64,000 bases of DNA from JAEUHQ01 sp964538915 (GTDB lineage: Bacteria; Planctomycetota; UBA1135; UBA2386), in the NCBI GenBank assembly GCA_964538915.1, contig CAZIFB010000006.1, positions 100,767 through 164,766 on the forward strand, written 5' to 3'. Both the position numbers and the translations under genes were made by a program. Positions 17,123 through 25,228 of the stretch are shown here, piece by piece. The notes under the pieces were generated by a model. It did no database searches, was not told the origin of the DNA, and saw nothing but the letters and a program-made list of their open reading frames with translations. Numbering within the stretch: position 1 is the stretch's first letter; every line of letters begins with the position of its first letter.

Positions 17123-17523
17123 CGATAGCGAGTGTCGACAGGGAGCCTGGGGAATGTTGCGGAGAAACTGTTGAGCCTTGGAAGGACTGTTGCTTCTCCG
17201 TCAATGGATCTCTGGTCGTTAGCTCGTGCTGCACGGTTGCTCCATGCAATCAGGGAGCACACATGGAGCCAATCTACTGCTGCTGGGGCAACACAGTTGA
17301 GGTGCCCAATGACTCCGACTGCTCTGGCGTCGGGGGCGGGAAGGCTGGCGTGGGTGGCCCGGGGGCCCACGTGTTTCGCAAGCGATTGTTTGCACTCTGC
17401 ATGAAGTCAGACACCAGCCAGGTGCTGGATTTCGGGATCAAGTGCTCCGTAGCAGCGTGGCCACAATATACCGCGATCGCTGCGATAGGCATGAAGGTGA
17501 AGTGCAAGTGCCCATTGCCATGA
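17023..17523 (+). CDS. Cysteine-rich hypothetical protein
   Basis: The protein has 166 residues and about 15 cysteines, including five adjacent pairs or near pairs (GECC, KDCC, SSCC, YCC, KCKC). That density suggests disulfides or metal binding. It has no signal peptide of its own, which is odd for a disulfide-rich protein and keeps open the frameshift link to the secreted frame upstream. Its stop overlaps the ATG of the next gene (ATGA at 17520-17523), which strongly supports it being translated. No family was recognised. Confidence 0.6.
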   Translation: MRPGEYWTAVWSPTPVLDSIPVALGDERNCVEVTIASVDREPGECCGETVEPWKDCCFSVNGSLVVSSCCTVAPCNQGAHMEPIYCCWGNTVEVPNDSDCSGVGGGKAGVGGPGAHVFRKRLFALCMKSDTSQVLDFGIKCSVAAWPQYTAIAAIGMKVKCKCPLP

Positions 17524-18416
17524 CGTTGAACCAAGTCAGAGTCTTGCTTTTTGGCTTGGCCGGCGGGCTTGCGATTGTATGTGTGCTGGCTCTCGGCACG
17601 TCGACACGGTCGCCTGCGCCCGAGTCTGTCAGAGCCTTCTCGATTTCCGAGATTCCGACCCTGCTAGGGGACCTTCATGAGGGCAAAGAGGTCCGAATTG
17701 TGCGGTCGCCTGCGGATGGCAAGGGCTCGGATGGCTCCGAGGCCGCAACTGGGCCAGGGACCATGAACCGGCTTCGAGGGTTCGGGCCCCTGCCGTCCTA
17801 TGCAAGGAGGCGACTCCTTGGTGTGTACCAAGAGGGGATCGACAGCCTCGTCGCGAGATCTCAGGCTCCCCGCGAGAGCGGGACTGTTGCCGACGTGCTG
17901 GCCGAAGCGTCCGACTTGGCGCTCCTCGAGGAGTTCCGGGCCAAGCAGGCTGTGGTCTTGGCGGACGGGGCGTTCTTCGTCGAGTACGAGACCCTCCCGT
18001 CTTGGCCCGGATGGCGAGTCTTGGCTGAGCAGAATCAGACTCTGGTCGTTGACGGAGACGGAAACCCCATTGCTGAGCCAGCCCAGTTTCAGGGCGACAA
18101 GGCATCCGTTGTTTCGCGAAGGCTGCCGGTGCTTGTTCCGATCGACTTGTCCAAGCATCCGGTCTTGGATGCGGCCTTGGCGTATCGACGGAATCTTGAG
18201 ATCGCCGCTACGCAGGAGCGGATCGACGCATTCAATGCGCTGTCGTTCGAACAGCGGAGTGGGAAACTCCAAGAGCATATTCGTGCTCGTGCCGCGATCT
18301 CTGCGTTGGGAGGGACTTCCATGGAACACCAGGAGGCGGTCGACAATTTGGCCAAGCACCTCCTTGATGTTCCGTTCGTCGATCGCACAACTCTTCTCGC
18401 TCGAATGAAGAAGTAG
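17520..18416 (+). CDS. Membrane-anchored hypothetical protein
   Basis: The 298-residue protein has one N-terminal membrane segment (VRVLLFGLAGGLAIVCVLAL). A soluble, charged, probably helical domain follows, with no recognised motif. The start overlaps the stop of the cysteine-rich gene by four bases, so the two are coupled. Base composition matches that gene and not the genes downstream. The anchor and the secreted/cysteine-rich partners suggest a cell-surface function; that is inference. Confidence 0.65.
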   Translation: MTLNQVRVLLFGLAGGLAIVCVLALGTSTRSPAPESVRAFSISEIPTLLGDLHEGKEVRIVRSPADGKGSDGSEAATGPGTMNRLRGFGPLPSYARRRLLGVYQEGIDSLVARSQAPRESGTVADVLAEASDLALLEEFRAKQAVVLADGAFFVEYETLPSWPGWRVLAEQNQTLVVDGDGNPIAEPAQFQGDKASVVSRRLPVLVPIDLSKHPVLDAALAYRRNLEIAATQERIDAFNALSFEQRSGKLQEHIRARAAISALGGTSMEHQEAVDNLAKHLLDVPFVDRTTLLARMKK

Positions 18417-18461
18417 TCCGCAGCGTCGTCGGTCAAGACAAGGGCGGGGCGACCAAGCAGA

Positions 18462-19133
18462 ATGGGCGACATGCGTATCCTTCCTGCGATCAGTCAGTTC
18501 CTGCTCGTTCTGCTCGCCGCATGCGGTTCGACCTCGGAGCTGCTGCCGACGCCCGGCGCCGTCGGCTTCGACGACGCGACTTCGGTGTCCACGTGGCGGT
18601 TCGAGAGCACCGGCGGCACCGGGCCGCACGCGACGTGGCAGGCACACGCCGACGCGACCGCGATCTCGCCGCCGTCGGTGATGTCGTTGGTGAAGACGAA
18701 CCACGAGTCGGAGGACCGCTTCAACCTGTGCTGGACCGACGCGATCGGGATCAGCCACGGCGACCTTCGTGTGTGCATGCGCGCCGACGGCGGCGTCGTG
18801 GACCGCGGCGGGGGGCCGATGTGGCGCGTGCAGGACGCGAACAACTACTACGTCTGCCGCTACAACCCGCTCGAGTCGAACTTCCGCCTCTACGTCGTGA
18901 AGGACGGCGTGCGGCGCCAGCTCGCGAGTGCGCTCGTCGAGACGAACGGCGGTGCGTGGCACCGCATCGAGGTCCATCACGTCGGCAGGAAGATCGTCTG
19001 CTCGTTCGACGGCAACCCGCTGCTCACTGCCGACGACGACACGATCCAGGCCCGCGGCGGCGTCGGGCTCTGGACGAAGGCCGACGCGTGCACGTCGTTC
19101 GACGATCTCTCCGTGAGCGCGTCGAAGTCCTGA
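18462..19133 (+). CDS. Lipoprotein with a LamG/DUF1080-like beta-sandwich
   Basis: The protein of about 223 residues (220 from ATG 18471) has a lipoprotein signal (ISQFLLVLLAACG, lipobox LAAC). The mature domain has strands with patterns such as WRVQDANNYYVCRYNPLESN and WHRIEVHHVGRKIVCSFDG, and ends TSFDDLSV. These match concanavalin-like 3-keto-disaccharide hydrolase/LamG-type sandwiches, which bind or cleave glycans. No catalytic residues were assigned. Composition returns to the high-GC norm. Confidence 0.72.
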   Translation: MGDMRILPAISQFLLVLLAACGSTSELLPTPGAVGFDDATSVSTWRFESTGGTGPHATWQAHADATAISPPSVMSLVKTNHESEDRFNLCWTDAIGISHGDLRVCMRADGGVVDRGGGPMWRVQDANNYYVCRYNPLESNFRLYVVKDGVRRQLASALVETNGGAWHRIEVHHVGRKIVCSFDGNPLLTADDDTIQARGGVGLWTKADACTSFDDLSVSASKS

Positions 19134-19134
19134 G

Positions 19135-19755
19135 TCAGGGCTCGGCGACGCAGAGGCCGGCGCGGATCGGCGCCCAGCCCACGCTGCAGCCGAGTTCCTC
19201 GAACCAGGCCGCGGCGACGTCGGCACACGTGTTGGGGAACCAGTAGGAAGAGTCGTACGGCACGAAGACCCAGCGGTACCCGGGTCGCCGCACCGCCTGC
19301 GCGATCGCCGCGGCATGTTCGTGTTCGAGCCGGGCGCGCAGTGCGCTCGCTTTCTCCGCTTCGACGACGACGGGCGACAGCTCGGCCCACCACGCGTTCG
19401 TGCGCAGCTCGTCGGCGGTCCGGGCGCCGAACGTGCGGCGGCCGAGGGTTCCCTGCGTCGGCCAGAGCACCGTTCCGAACACGTGGTACCACGCGTCTTC
19501 ACCGAGCGCGAACCAGCCCCAGTCGCCGAAGCCGAACTCGACGAACTCGCCGTCGGGCCCCTGCGGCGGCAGCACGATGCCGGTGTGCATCGCCTCGTGC
19601 AGCAGGAACACGGTCGCCGGGTTCGCCACGTCGTGCGGCGGAGTGATCGTCGACGTGCAGGAGGCCCAGAGCAGGATGCCCGTGGCCACGGCCGCGGCGA
19701 CGGCGAGCCGGCGTCGTCGCTTGCGGCGCGCGCGCTTGCCGTCGACCTGCGTCAC
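19135..19755 (-). CDS. DUF2459-like membrane or lipoprotein
   Basis: The 206-residue protein from GTG 19755 has an Arg/Lys-rich start, then a hydrophobic segment ending WASC, so it is a membrane anchor or lipoprotein. The pattern FLLHEAMHTGIVLP, followed by FVEFGFGDWGWF and a C-terminal NTCADVAAAWFEELGC, resembles the DUF2459/TIGR02117 group. The role is unknown. It is translationally coupled to the dehydratase-like gene upstream (GTGA). Confidence 0.65.
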   Translation of the reverse strand: MTQVDGKRARRKRRRRLAVAAAVATGILLWASCTSTITPPHDVANPATVFLLHEAMHTGIVLPPQGPDGEFVEFGFGDWGWFALGEDAWYHVFGTVLWPTQGTLGRRTFGARTADELRTNAWWAELSPVVVEAEKASALRARLEHEHAAAIAQAVRRPGYRWVFVPYDSSYWFPNTCADVAAAWFEELGCSVGWAPIRAGLCVAEP

Positions 19756-20756
19756 GGCGCGGGCGCTCCGCGGCGCAGCAGCGCGGCGAACGTCTCCGCG
19801 TCGACGTTCGCGCCGCATACGACGAGGCCGATGCGTTTGCCGGCGAGCTGGTCGCGCTTCTGGATCATCGCGGCGGTGGTGGCGGCGCCCGCCGGTTCGA
19901 CGGCGAGTTTGCCGTCGGCGAACAGGAGCCACAGCGCCCGGCACAGTTCGTCGTCGTCGACGAGCACGATCTCGTCGACGAAGCGGCGGCACAGCGCGAA
20001 CGTGCGCGGCATCGCCGTCGGCGCGCCGAGACTGTCGGCGATCGTCTGCACACGCTCGATGCGCTGCGGGCTTCCGGCCGTGAAACTGCGATGCATCGAG
20101 TCGGCGCCGCGCGGTTCGACGCCGATCACACGGCAGCGCGGCTGGAGCTGCTTCACCGCGGCGGCGACGCCCGCGGCCAGTCCGCCGCCGCCGATCGGCA
20201 CGAACAGCGCGTCGAGCTGGCCGGTCTGCCGCAGGAACTCGAGCCCGAGCGTCGCCGCGCCGAGCACCATCGCGTCGCTCTCGAACGGGTGCAGGAACGT
20301 ACGGCCCTCGTCGCGTTCGATGCGCTCCGCGGTCGCGAACGCCGTCGCGATGTCGGCGACCAGAACGACCTCCGCGCCGAGTTCGCGGCAGGCGGCGACG
20401 CGCGCCGGGTTCGCGTTCGACGGCATGACGACTTTCGCGTGCACCGACAGTGCGCGGCCGGCCCACGCGACTGCGAATGCGTGGTTGCCGGCGCTGACCG
20501 CCGTGACGCCGCGCTGCCGCGCCGCGTCGTCGAGGCGCCTCATCGCGAGCACGACGCCCCGCGTCTTGAACGAGCCGGCGTGCTGGAACAGCTCGAGCTT
20601 GAGCCAGAGCGAAGCGCCCGCGGGCTTCTTCGCGTCGATGCGGTGGCCGCTCCACTGCCAGGCGGGGGTCTCGCGCACATGGCCGTCGAACTCGACGCGC
20701 GCGCGCTGGATCGTCTCGAGCCCGGGGATCGGGACGTCGTTCGCGACGGAACTCAT
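19752..20756 (-). CDS. Threonine/serine dehydratase-like PLP enzyme
   Basis: The 334-residue fold-type II PLP enzyme has the Schiff-base lysine in LFQHAGSFKTRG, the phosphate-binding loop GGGGLAAG, and AGNHAFAVAWAGR. No C-terminal ACT regulatory domain is present, so it resembles catabolic or biodegradative dehydratases, or threo-3-hydroxyaspartate/serine racemase-type enzymes. The likely reaction is deamination of threonine or serine to the 2-oxo acid. ATG 20756 begins just before the conserved IPGLETIQRAR. Confidence 0.85.
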   Translation of the reverse strand: MSSVANDVPIPGLETIQRARVEFDGHVRETPAWQWSGHRIDAKKPAGASLWLKLELFQHAGSFKTRGVVLAMRRLDDAARQRGVTAVSAGNHAFAVAWAGRALSVHAKVVMPSNANPARVAACRELGAEVVLVADIATAFATAERIERDEGRTFLHPFESDAMVLGAATLGLEFLRQTGQLDALFVPIGGGGLAAGVAAAVKQLQPRCRVIGVEPRGADSMHRSFTAGSPQRIERVQTIADSLGAPTAMPRTFALCRRFVDEIVLVDDDELCRALWLLFADGKLAVEPAGAATTAAMIQKRDQLAGKRIGLVVCGANVDAETFAALLRRGAPAP

Positions 20757-20809
20757 CGGTTGGCGGAGGAGAGACCCGACGCCCCCGTCACCTGGGTTGC
20801 AACACACTT

Positions 20810-20831
20810 GCCGGCGGCACACACCGCCGGC
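20810..20831 (-). terminator. GC-rich hairpin downstream of the thioesterase
   Basis: GCCGGCGG (20810-20817) and CCGCCGGC (20824-20831) form an 8-bp stem with a six-base loop. It lies between two minus-strand genes. There is no T-run, so termination is only possible, not shown. Confidence 0.35.
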
Positions 20832-20992
20832 CACCTATTCACCTCAGTCCCATTCGCCGCGATGCAAGGGATGACCGCGGCTCTACGACCTTGCGGTCGC
20901 GGTGCCGGAAACGTCGGGAGGCCGAACGGTAGCGAGTTTGTGCGCCGGGCGAGCCGGAATCTCGTCTCCTGGTCGCACCGCCGACCGCGGAA

Positions 20993-21454
20993 CTACCATC
21001 GATGGAACGCCGGGTGTCCTTCGCGCACCGCCACGAAGAGGCCGTCGCACGAAGCGCACACGCGACCGCCCGCTTCGAGCGTGCCGGTGATCTTCGCGCG
21101 GTCTCCCTGGATCTCCGCGACCTTCGCGCGCAGGGTCACCGGGCCGTTCGTCGGCGTCGGCCGCCGCAGCTTGATCGTGTACTCCGCGGTCACCGTGCAC
21201 GGCGGGTGGTCCTGGCCGGCGGCCTTCATCAGGAAGTACGCGGCGGTCCAGTTGCAGTGGCAGTCGAGCAGCGAGCCGACGATGCCGCCGTTCAGCATGC
21301 CGGGGAACGCCTCGTGCATCGTCTTCGGTTGCCACGTGCAGACGACCTCGTCGCCCTGCACGAAGCTCTTGATGCGCAGGCCGTCGGCGTTGGCCGGGCC
21401 GCAGCCGAAGCACGCGTTCTTCGGGGCGTAGCGATCCTGCAGGCTCTGTTCCAT
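20993..21454 (-). CDS. PaaI-family hotdog thioesterase
   Basis: The 153-residue single hotdog domain begins with NACFGCGPANADGLRIKSF, has the helix segment HEAFPGMLNGGIVGSLLDCH (Asn-Gly-Gly at the start of the hotdog helix), and ends CASCDGLFVAVREG. It is expected to hydrolyse acyl-CoA or a related thioester in the cytoplasm. Substrate is unknown. It lies upstream of the dehydratase-like gene on the same strand, 236 bases away. Confidence 0.82.
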   Translation of the reverse strand: MEQSLQDRYAPKNACFGCGPANADGLRIKSFVQGDEVVCTWQPKTMHEAFPGMLNGGIVGSLLDCHCNWTAAYFLMKAAGQDHPPCTVTAEYTIKLRRPTPTNGPVTLRAKVAEIQGDRAKITGTLEAGGRVCASCDGLFVAVREGHPAFHRW

Positions 21455-21497
21455 CGTTCGGATGATGACGTCGTGAAGGAGTGATTGGAAACGCGGC

Positions 21498-21974
21498 TCA
21501 GGCCATCAGGCTCGCGACCCGCGCGCCGACGTCCATCAGGAGTTGCGTCTCCGCCGCGGTGAAGTCGTACGGCACCGGCTTCGCGACGCCGAGCACGCCG
21601 CGCAGCTCGCCGCGGAGGAGCATCGGTGCGGCGAGCGAGCCCTCCATCTTGGTCGTCTTCGCGTTCGGTCGCGCGACTCCGCTCGTGTCCGTCTGGAGGT
21701 TGCAGACCTGCACCGGTTCCTTGCGCTGCGCGGCGATGCCTGCCATGCCCTTGCCGATCGGGATCACGTTCACCTTGTCGAGCAGCGGCGGCGGCAGCCC
21801 GCGCTGCGCGGCGAGATGGAGCATGTCGTCGTCGGTGCGCAGCAGGTGCACGGTGCCGACGACGCAGTCGAAGTGACGCAGCAGGCGATCGAGCAGCGCG
21901 TCCCACTGCGGCGGCTTGCCGCGAACGAGCAGTTCGTCCACGGCGCGGACGAGGGCGTGCGGTTCGGGATTCAT
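21498..21974 (-). CDS. Stand-alone GAF-domain protein
   Basis: The 158-residue protein is almost entirely one GAF domain: CVVGTVHLLRTDDDMLHLAAQRG, IPIGKGMAGIAAQ, VCNLQTDT, SLAAPMLLRGELRGVLGVAK. No output domain is attached, so it probably binds a small ligand or acts as a methionine-sulfoxide-reductase-like GAF protein. It lacks the usual catalytic cysteines of fRMsr. It is preceded by cutC on the same strand. Confidence 0.8.
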   Translation of the reverse strand: MNPEPHALVRAVDELLVRGKPPQWDALLDRLLRHFDCVVGTVHLLRTDDDMLHLAAQRGLPPPLLDKVNVIPIGKGMAGIAAQRKEPVQVCNLQTDTSGVARPNAKTTKMEGSLAAPMLLRGELRGVLGVAKPVPYDFTAAETQLLMDVGARVASLMA

Positions 21975-21986
21975 GGTGCGCGGATG

Positions 21987-22763
21987 CTAGCCGCTCTCGT
22001 GCGGCGGGATGAGGGCGCGCACCACCGCCCCGATGACGTGTCCGTCCGTCGCGCGGTGGCCGTATTCGTCCGCCGGCGGGCGGGAGCCCATCGGAACGCC
22101 GTCGCGACGGAACGTCATCGCGCTGGCGGCATCGACGACGGCGGACAGGTGCACTTCGCGCACGCCGGTCGCGGCGATGAGCGCCTGCACGTTGTCGGGC
22201 CGTACGCCGGCGCCAGCCATCACGACCAGGTCCGTACCCGCGTTGGCGACGTGCCGTGCGATCGCGATCGCGCCCGCGGGGGCGGACGCCGCCTGGCCGG
22301 ACGTGAGCACGCGCGCTGCACCGAGGCGCCGCAGCGCATCGAGGGCGCGATCCGGATCGGCGCAGAGGTCGAACGCGCGGTGGCAGGTGAACGGCAGTGG
22401 CGTCGCCGCGGCGATGAGTTCGCGCATGCGTTCTTCGTCGAGCTGGCCGTCGGCGCGCAGTACGCCGCCGACGATGCCGTCGGCGCCGGCATCGCGGGCG
22501 TGGCGGACGTCGCGCAACATCACGGCGAACTCGTCCGGCGAATAGAGGAAGTCACCGCGCCGCGGACGGATCATCGCGAACACCGGGATGCGCACCGCGG
22601 CGCGCACCGCGTCGAGCAGTCCGCGGCTGGGGGTCACGCCGCCTTCGCCGAGGCTTGCACACAGCTCGAGGCGGTCCGCCCCGGCCGTCGCCGCGACGCG
22701 GGCGCCAGCGAGCGAGTCGACAGCGACCTCGACGGCGACCCGTGCATTGGCGGAAGCGTGCAC
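21987..22763 (-). CDS. cutC: CutC-family protein
   Basis: The protein of 258 residues is a TIM-barrel CutC: EVAVDSLAGARVAATAGADR, ELCASLGEGGVTPS, IPVFAMIRPRRGDF, FTCHRAFDLC, RVLTSGQAASA, VMAGAGVRPDN. The family is named for copper homeostasis in E. coli, but its biochemical activity is unsettled. GTG 22763, with GGGAG upstream, lies 18 bases from the divergent FHA-protease start. Confidence 0.86.
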   Translation of the reverse strand: MHASANARVAVEVAVDSLAGARVAATAGADRLELCASLGEGGVTPSRGLLDAVRAAVRIPVFAMIRPRRGDFLYSPDEFAVMLRDVRHARDAGADGIVGGVLRADGQLDEERMRELIAAATPLPFTCHRAFDLCADPDRALDALRRLGAARVLTSGQAASAPAGAIAIARHVANAGTDLVVMAGAGVRPDNVQALIAATGVREVHLSAVVDAASAMTFRRDGVPMGSRPPADEYGHRATDGHVIGAVVRALIPPHESG

Positions 22764-22781
22764 GCTCCCTATGGTGCGGGC

Positions 22782-24167
22782 ATGCGACCGCAATTGCTGC
22801 ACCTTTCCGGGCCGGAGCGCGGTCGCACGGTCACGTACGAAGGTCCTGTCGTGCGGATCGGTTCGGACGCCGCGAGCGATGCGCGGCTCACCGCGCCGGG
22901 CGTCGCGCCGCAGCACGCGCGCATCGACTGGGTCGAGAGCGAATGCCAGTTCCACCTGCGGCGCATCGACGGGCAGGTCTTCGTGAACGGCAACGAAGTC
23001 GAAGAAGTCATCCTGCAGGACGACGACCAGATCGAGTTCGGCGCGGACGGGCCGACGGCGCGCTTTCGCATCTACGTGCCGATCGGCGCTGTCTGCAAAC
23101 CGGTGCGTCGCATGCTGGCCGACGCGCGCGACGTCGCGCGTATGAGCGGCGGAGCCGCGGCGACGCAGACGCTGACGCGAGATCTGCTGACGCAGGCCAC
23201 TCCGACGCTGAAGGTCGGCGTGCCCGCGGTGGTGGTCGCGAGCGCGTTCCTGGCCGGCTGGCTCGGCGGCTGGGTCGGCAGTCGACCGACGGAGAGCGAG
23301 CGCGCACGCAGTGCGGACATGGTGACGCACGCCGAACTCGAGGATCTGCGGCAAGAGGCGCGGAAGCAGCAGGACCAACTGCGTTCGATGGCCGAGGCGA
23401 ACGCGAGCGTGCGCCGCATCCAGAAGGAGTGGAGCCGCGGCGTGTGCCTCATGCACGGCGTCTTCCGCGTCCGGCACTCCGACGGCAGCTGGGTCGAGCA
23501 GCGCGGGCGTCCGCTCGAGTACGAGTACACGGGGTCGGGTTTCCTCGCGACGAAGGATGGTCACGTCGTCACGAACCGGCACGTGGCGCTGCCGTGGCTG
23601 GAGGTCGAGGATCTCGGTCCGCTCGTCGCGCGGGGCGCCACGCCCGAGTTCGTGCACTTCACGGCGACCTTCCCCGGACGTGCGCCGATCGACGTGTCCG
23701 CGACCACCATCCAGCGCCGCACCGACGACCTCGACGTCGCGGTCGTGAAGCTGGATCCGGCGCAGCTGGACGGAGTTCCCGTGCTGCCGCTGCATCACGG
23801 TGCGACCGACTCGGACGACCAGCGTGCGATCGTCGTCGGCTATCCCCTCGGCCTCGCGGCGCTGCTCGCCCGCGCCGATCCGCAACTCGTCGAGGGGTTG
23901 CAGCAGCGCTCGGCCAGTCTCACCGATGCCATCGCCGAACTCGCTGCCGCGTCGCAGGTGAGTCCGTTGATCACGCAGGGGATCGTCAGCGACCAGAAGG
24001 ACTTCGCGATCGTCTACGACGCCGCGACGACCTTCGGCGGCTCGGGCGGGCCCGTGTTCGGCGGGACGGGCGAAGTGATCGCGGTGAACGCGGCGATCAT
24101 GCAGAACTTCGGCGGCGCGAACCTCGGTGTGCCGATCCGGTTCGCCCTGGAACTGCTGCCCAAGTAG
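22782..24167 (+). CDS. FHA-domain transmembrane serine protease (HtrA/trypsin-like)
   Basis: The protein has 461 residues. Residues 1-100 form an FHA phosphopeptide-binding domain (PVVRIGSDAASDARL; FVNGNEVEE). Residues 145-166 are a single membrane segment, followed by a helical coil (175-215). Residues 220-461 form a trypsin-fold protease with His267 (TNRHVAL), Asp318 (DDLDVAVV) and Ser421 (FGGSGGPVFGGTG). No PDZ is present. Topology suggests that a cytoplasmic phospho-sensor controls a periplasmic protease. The chain may link Ser/Thr kinase signalling to envelope quality control. Confidence 0.88.
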   Translation: MRPQLLHLSGPERGRTVTYEGPVVRIGSDAASDARLTAPGVAPQHARIDWVESECQFHLRRIDGQVFVNGNEVEEVILQDDDQIEFGADGPTARFRIYVPIGAVCKPVRRMLADARDVARMSGGAAATQTLTRDLLTQATPTLKVGVPAVVVASAFLAGWLGGWVGSRPTESERARSADMVTHAELEDLRQEARKQQDQLRSMAEANASVRRIQKEWSRGVCLMHGVFRVRHSDGSWVEQRGRPLEYEYTGSGFLATKDGHVVTNRHVALPWLEVEDLGPLVARGATPEFVHFTATFPGRAPIDVSATTIQRRTDDLDVAVVKLDPAQLDGVPVLPLHHGATDSDDQRAIVVGYPLGLAALLARADPQLVEGLQQRSASLTDAIAELAAASQVSPLITQGIVSDQKDFAIVYDAATTFGGSGGPVFGGTGEVIAVNAAIMQNFGGANLGVPIRFALELLPK

Positions 24168-24187
24168 AAAAAGGCCGAGCAATCGGC
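24168..24187 (-). terminator. Hairpin with T-run on the minus strand
   Basis: GCCGA (24174-24178), loop GCAA, TCGGC (24183-24187) form a short stem with a GNRA-type loop. Read leftward on the minus strand it is followed by five T residues. It could stop antisense read-through across the MinD-like gene. The stem is short for this GC content. Confidence 0.3.
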
Positions 24188-24261
24188 GGGGGATGTGGGA
24201 AACTCCGGCGATCCGCGGCCGGTCAGCCGCGGCATCCGGCCGCGGCTGCGGCCGCAGCACC

Positions 24262-25200
24262 ATGGACGGAACGGCGCCGGGGCGGCAGGCAGAGAAGGTC
24301 GATCGCGGAGGACTCGGTCCCCGCGGGCGCGGCCTGTTCGGCCGCCTGCTCGACGGTCTGCGCGCTGCACCCACGGTGCGCCGCGAGGCGGTGACCATCG
24401 CCATCGCGAGCGGCAAGGGCGGAACGGGCAAGTCGTTCCTGTCGACGTCGCTCGGCGTCCTGCTGCACGGCGCGAACAAGCGCACCGTGCTCGTCGATTG
24501 CGACTTCGGTCTCGCGTGCGACCACCTTCTGCTCGGCGTCCGGCCCACGTTGACCCTGCAGCAGCTGCTCGCCGGTCAGGCGACCGTCGATCAGGTGCTC
24601 TGCACGTCGCCTGCCGGGCTGCGCCTGCTGCCGGGTGCTTCGGGTGTCCGCCGCATGGCGAACCCGAGCGACAAGGAACTGCTCGCGTTCGCCCGCGAAC
24701 TCGGCGTACTCGCTGCGCGCGAGGACGTGCTGCTGCTGGATCTCGGCGCCGGGATCGCGCCGTCGACGGTGCTGACGATGCTCGCCGCCGACTGGATCGT
24801 GCTCGTGACGCAGCCCGAGATCGCGGCGCTCGTCGATGCCTACGCCGTCGTGAAGAGCATCGCGCAGCTCAACGAACGGGCGCGCTTCCTCGTGGTCGTG
24901 AACCGCGTTCCGTCGAAGGGTCGCGGCGAACTCGCCTTCCAGCGCCTCACCGAAGTCGCGCGCCAGCACGTGGGGGTGCAGCTGCACTACCTCGGCGAGA
25001 TCACCGACGACAACGCGGTGACGCAGCACCGTCTGGGCCAGCTGCCGCTCGTCGCCACCGAACCGGATGCGCCGACGTCGGTGTGCCTGCGAGCCCTGTT
25101 GGAACGGCTCGAGATGTCGGTCGGAGGTTTCGTCGCGCGCGAAGTGGCGGGCGACCAGGGCATCGAAGCCCGGTTCCGGCAGCACCGCCTGTTCCTCTGA
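24262..25200 (+). CDS. MinD/FlhG-like ParA-family ATPase
   Basis: The ATPase of about 312 residues has the deviant Walker A GKGGTGKS, DCDFGLACDHLLLG, LLLDLGAGI and VVNRVPSKGRGE. The family positions cell structures or regulates flagella in a membrane-linked ATP cycle. An Arg/Gly-rich N-terminal extension precedes the ATPase. ATG 24262 is chosen; ATG 24193 would add 23 Arg/Ser-rich residues. The preceding 60 bases contain GC palindromes (CTGCGGCCGCAG). It is between two FHA proteins. Confidence 0.82.
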   Translation: MDGTAPGRQAEKVDRGGLGPRGRGLFGRLLDGLRAAPTVRREAVTIAIASGKGGTGKSFLSTSLGVLLHGANKRTVLVDCDFGLACDHLLLGVRPTLTLQQLLAGQATVDQVLCTSPAGLRLLPGASGVRRMANPSDKELLAFARELGVLAAREDVLLLDLGAGIAPSTVLTMLAADWIVLVTQPEIAALVDAYAVVKSIAQLNERARFLVVVNRVPSKGRGELAFQRLTEVARQHVGVQLHYLGEITDDNAVTQHRLGQLPLVATEPDAPTSVCLRALLERLEMSVGGFVAREVAGDQGIEARFRQHRLFL

Positions 25201-25228
25201 TCGCGCCGCGCCGGCCCGTGCGAGTGTG

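Larger units (their letters stand above)
16690..18416. other. Lower-GC three-gene block
   Basis: Sixty-base samples from this segment count near 57-58% G+C, against roughly 70% around it. Codons ending in A or T are far commoner. The block holds three consecutive plus-strand reading frames with no recognised family. No transposase, att repeat or tRNA flanks it. Recent acquisition is an inference from composition. Confidence 0.6.
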
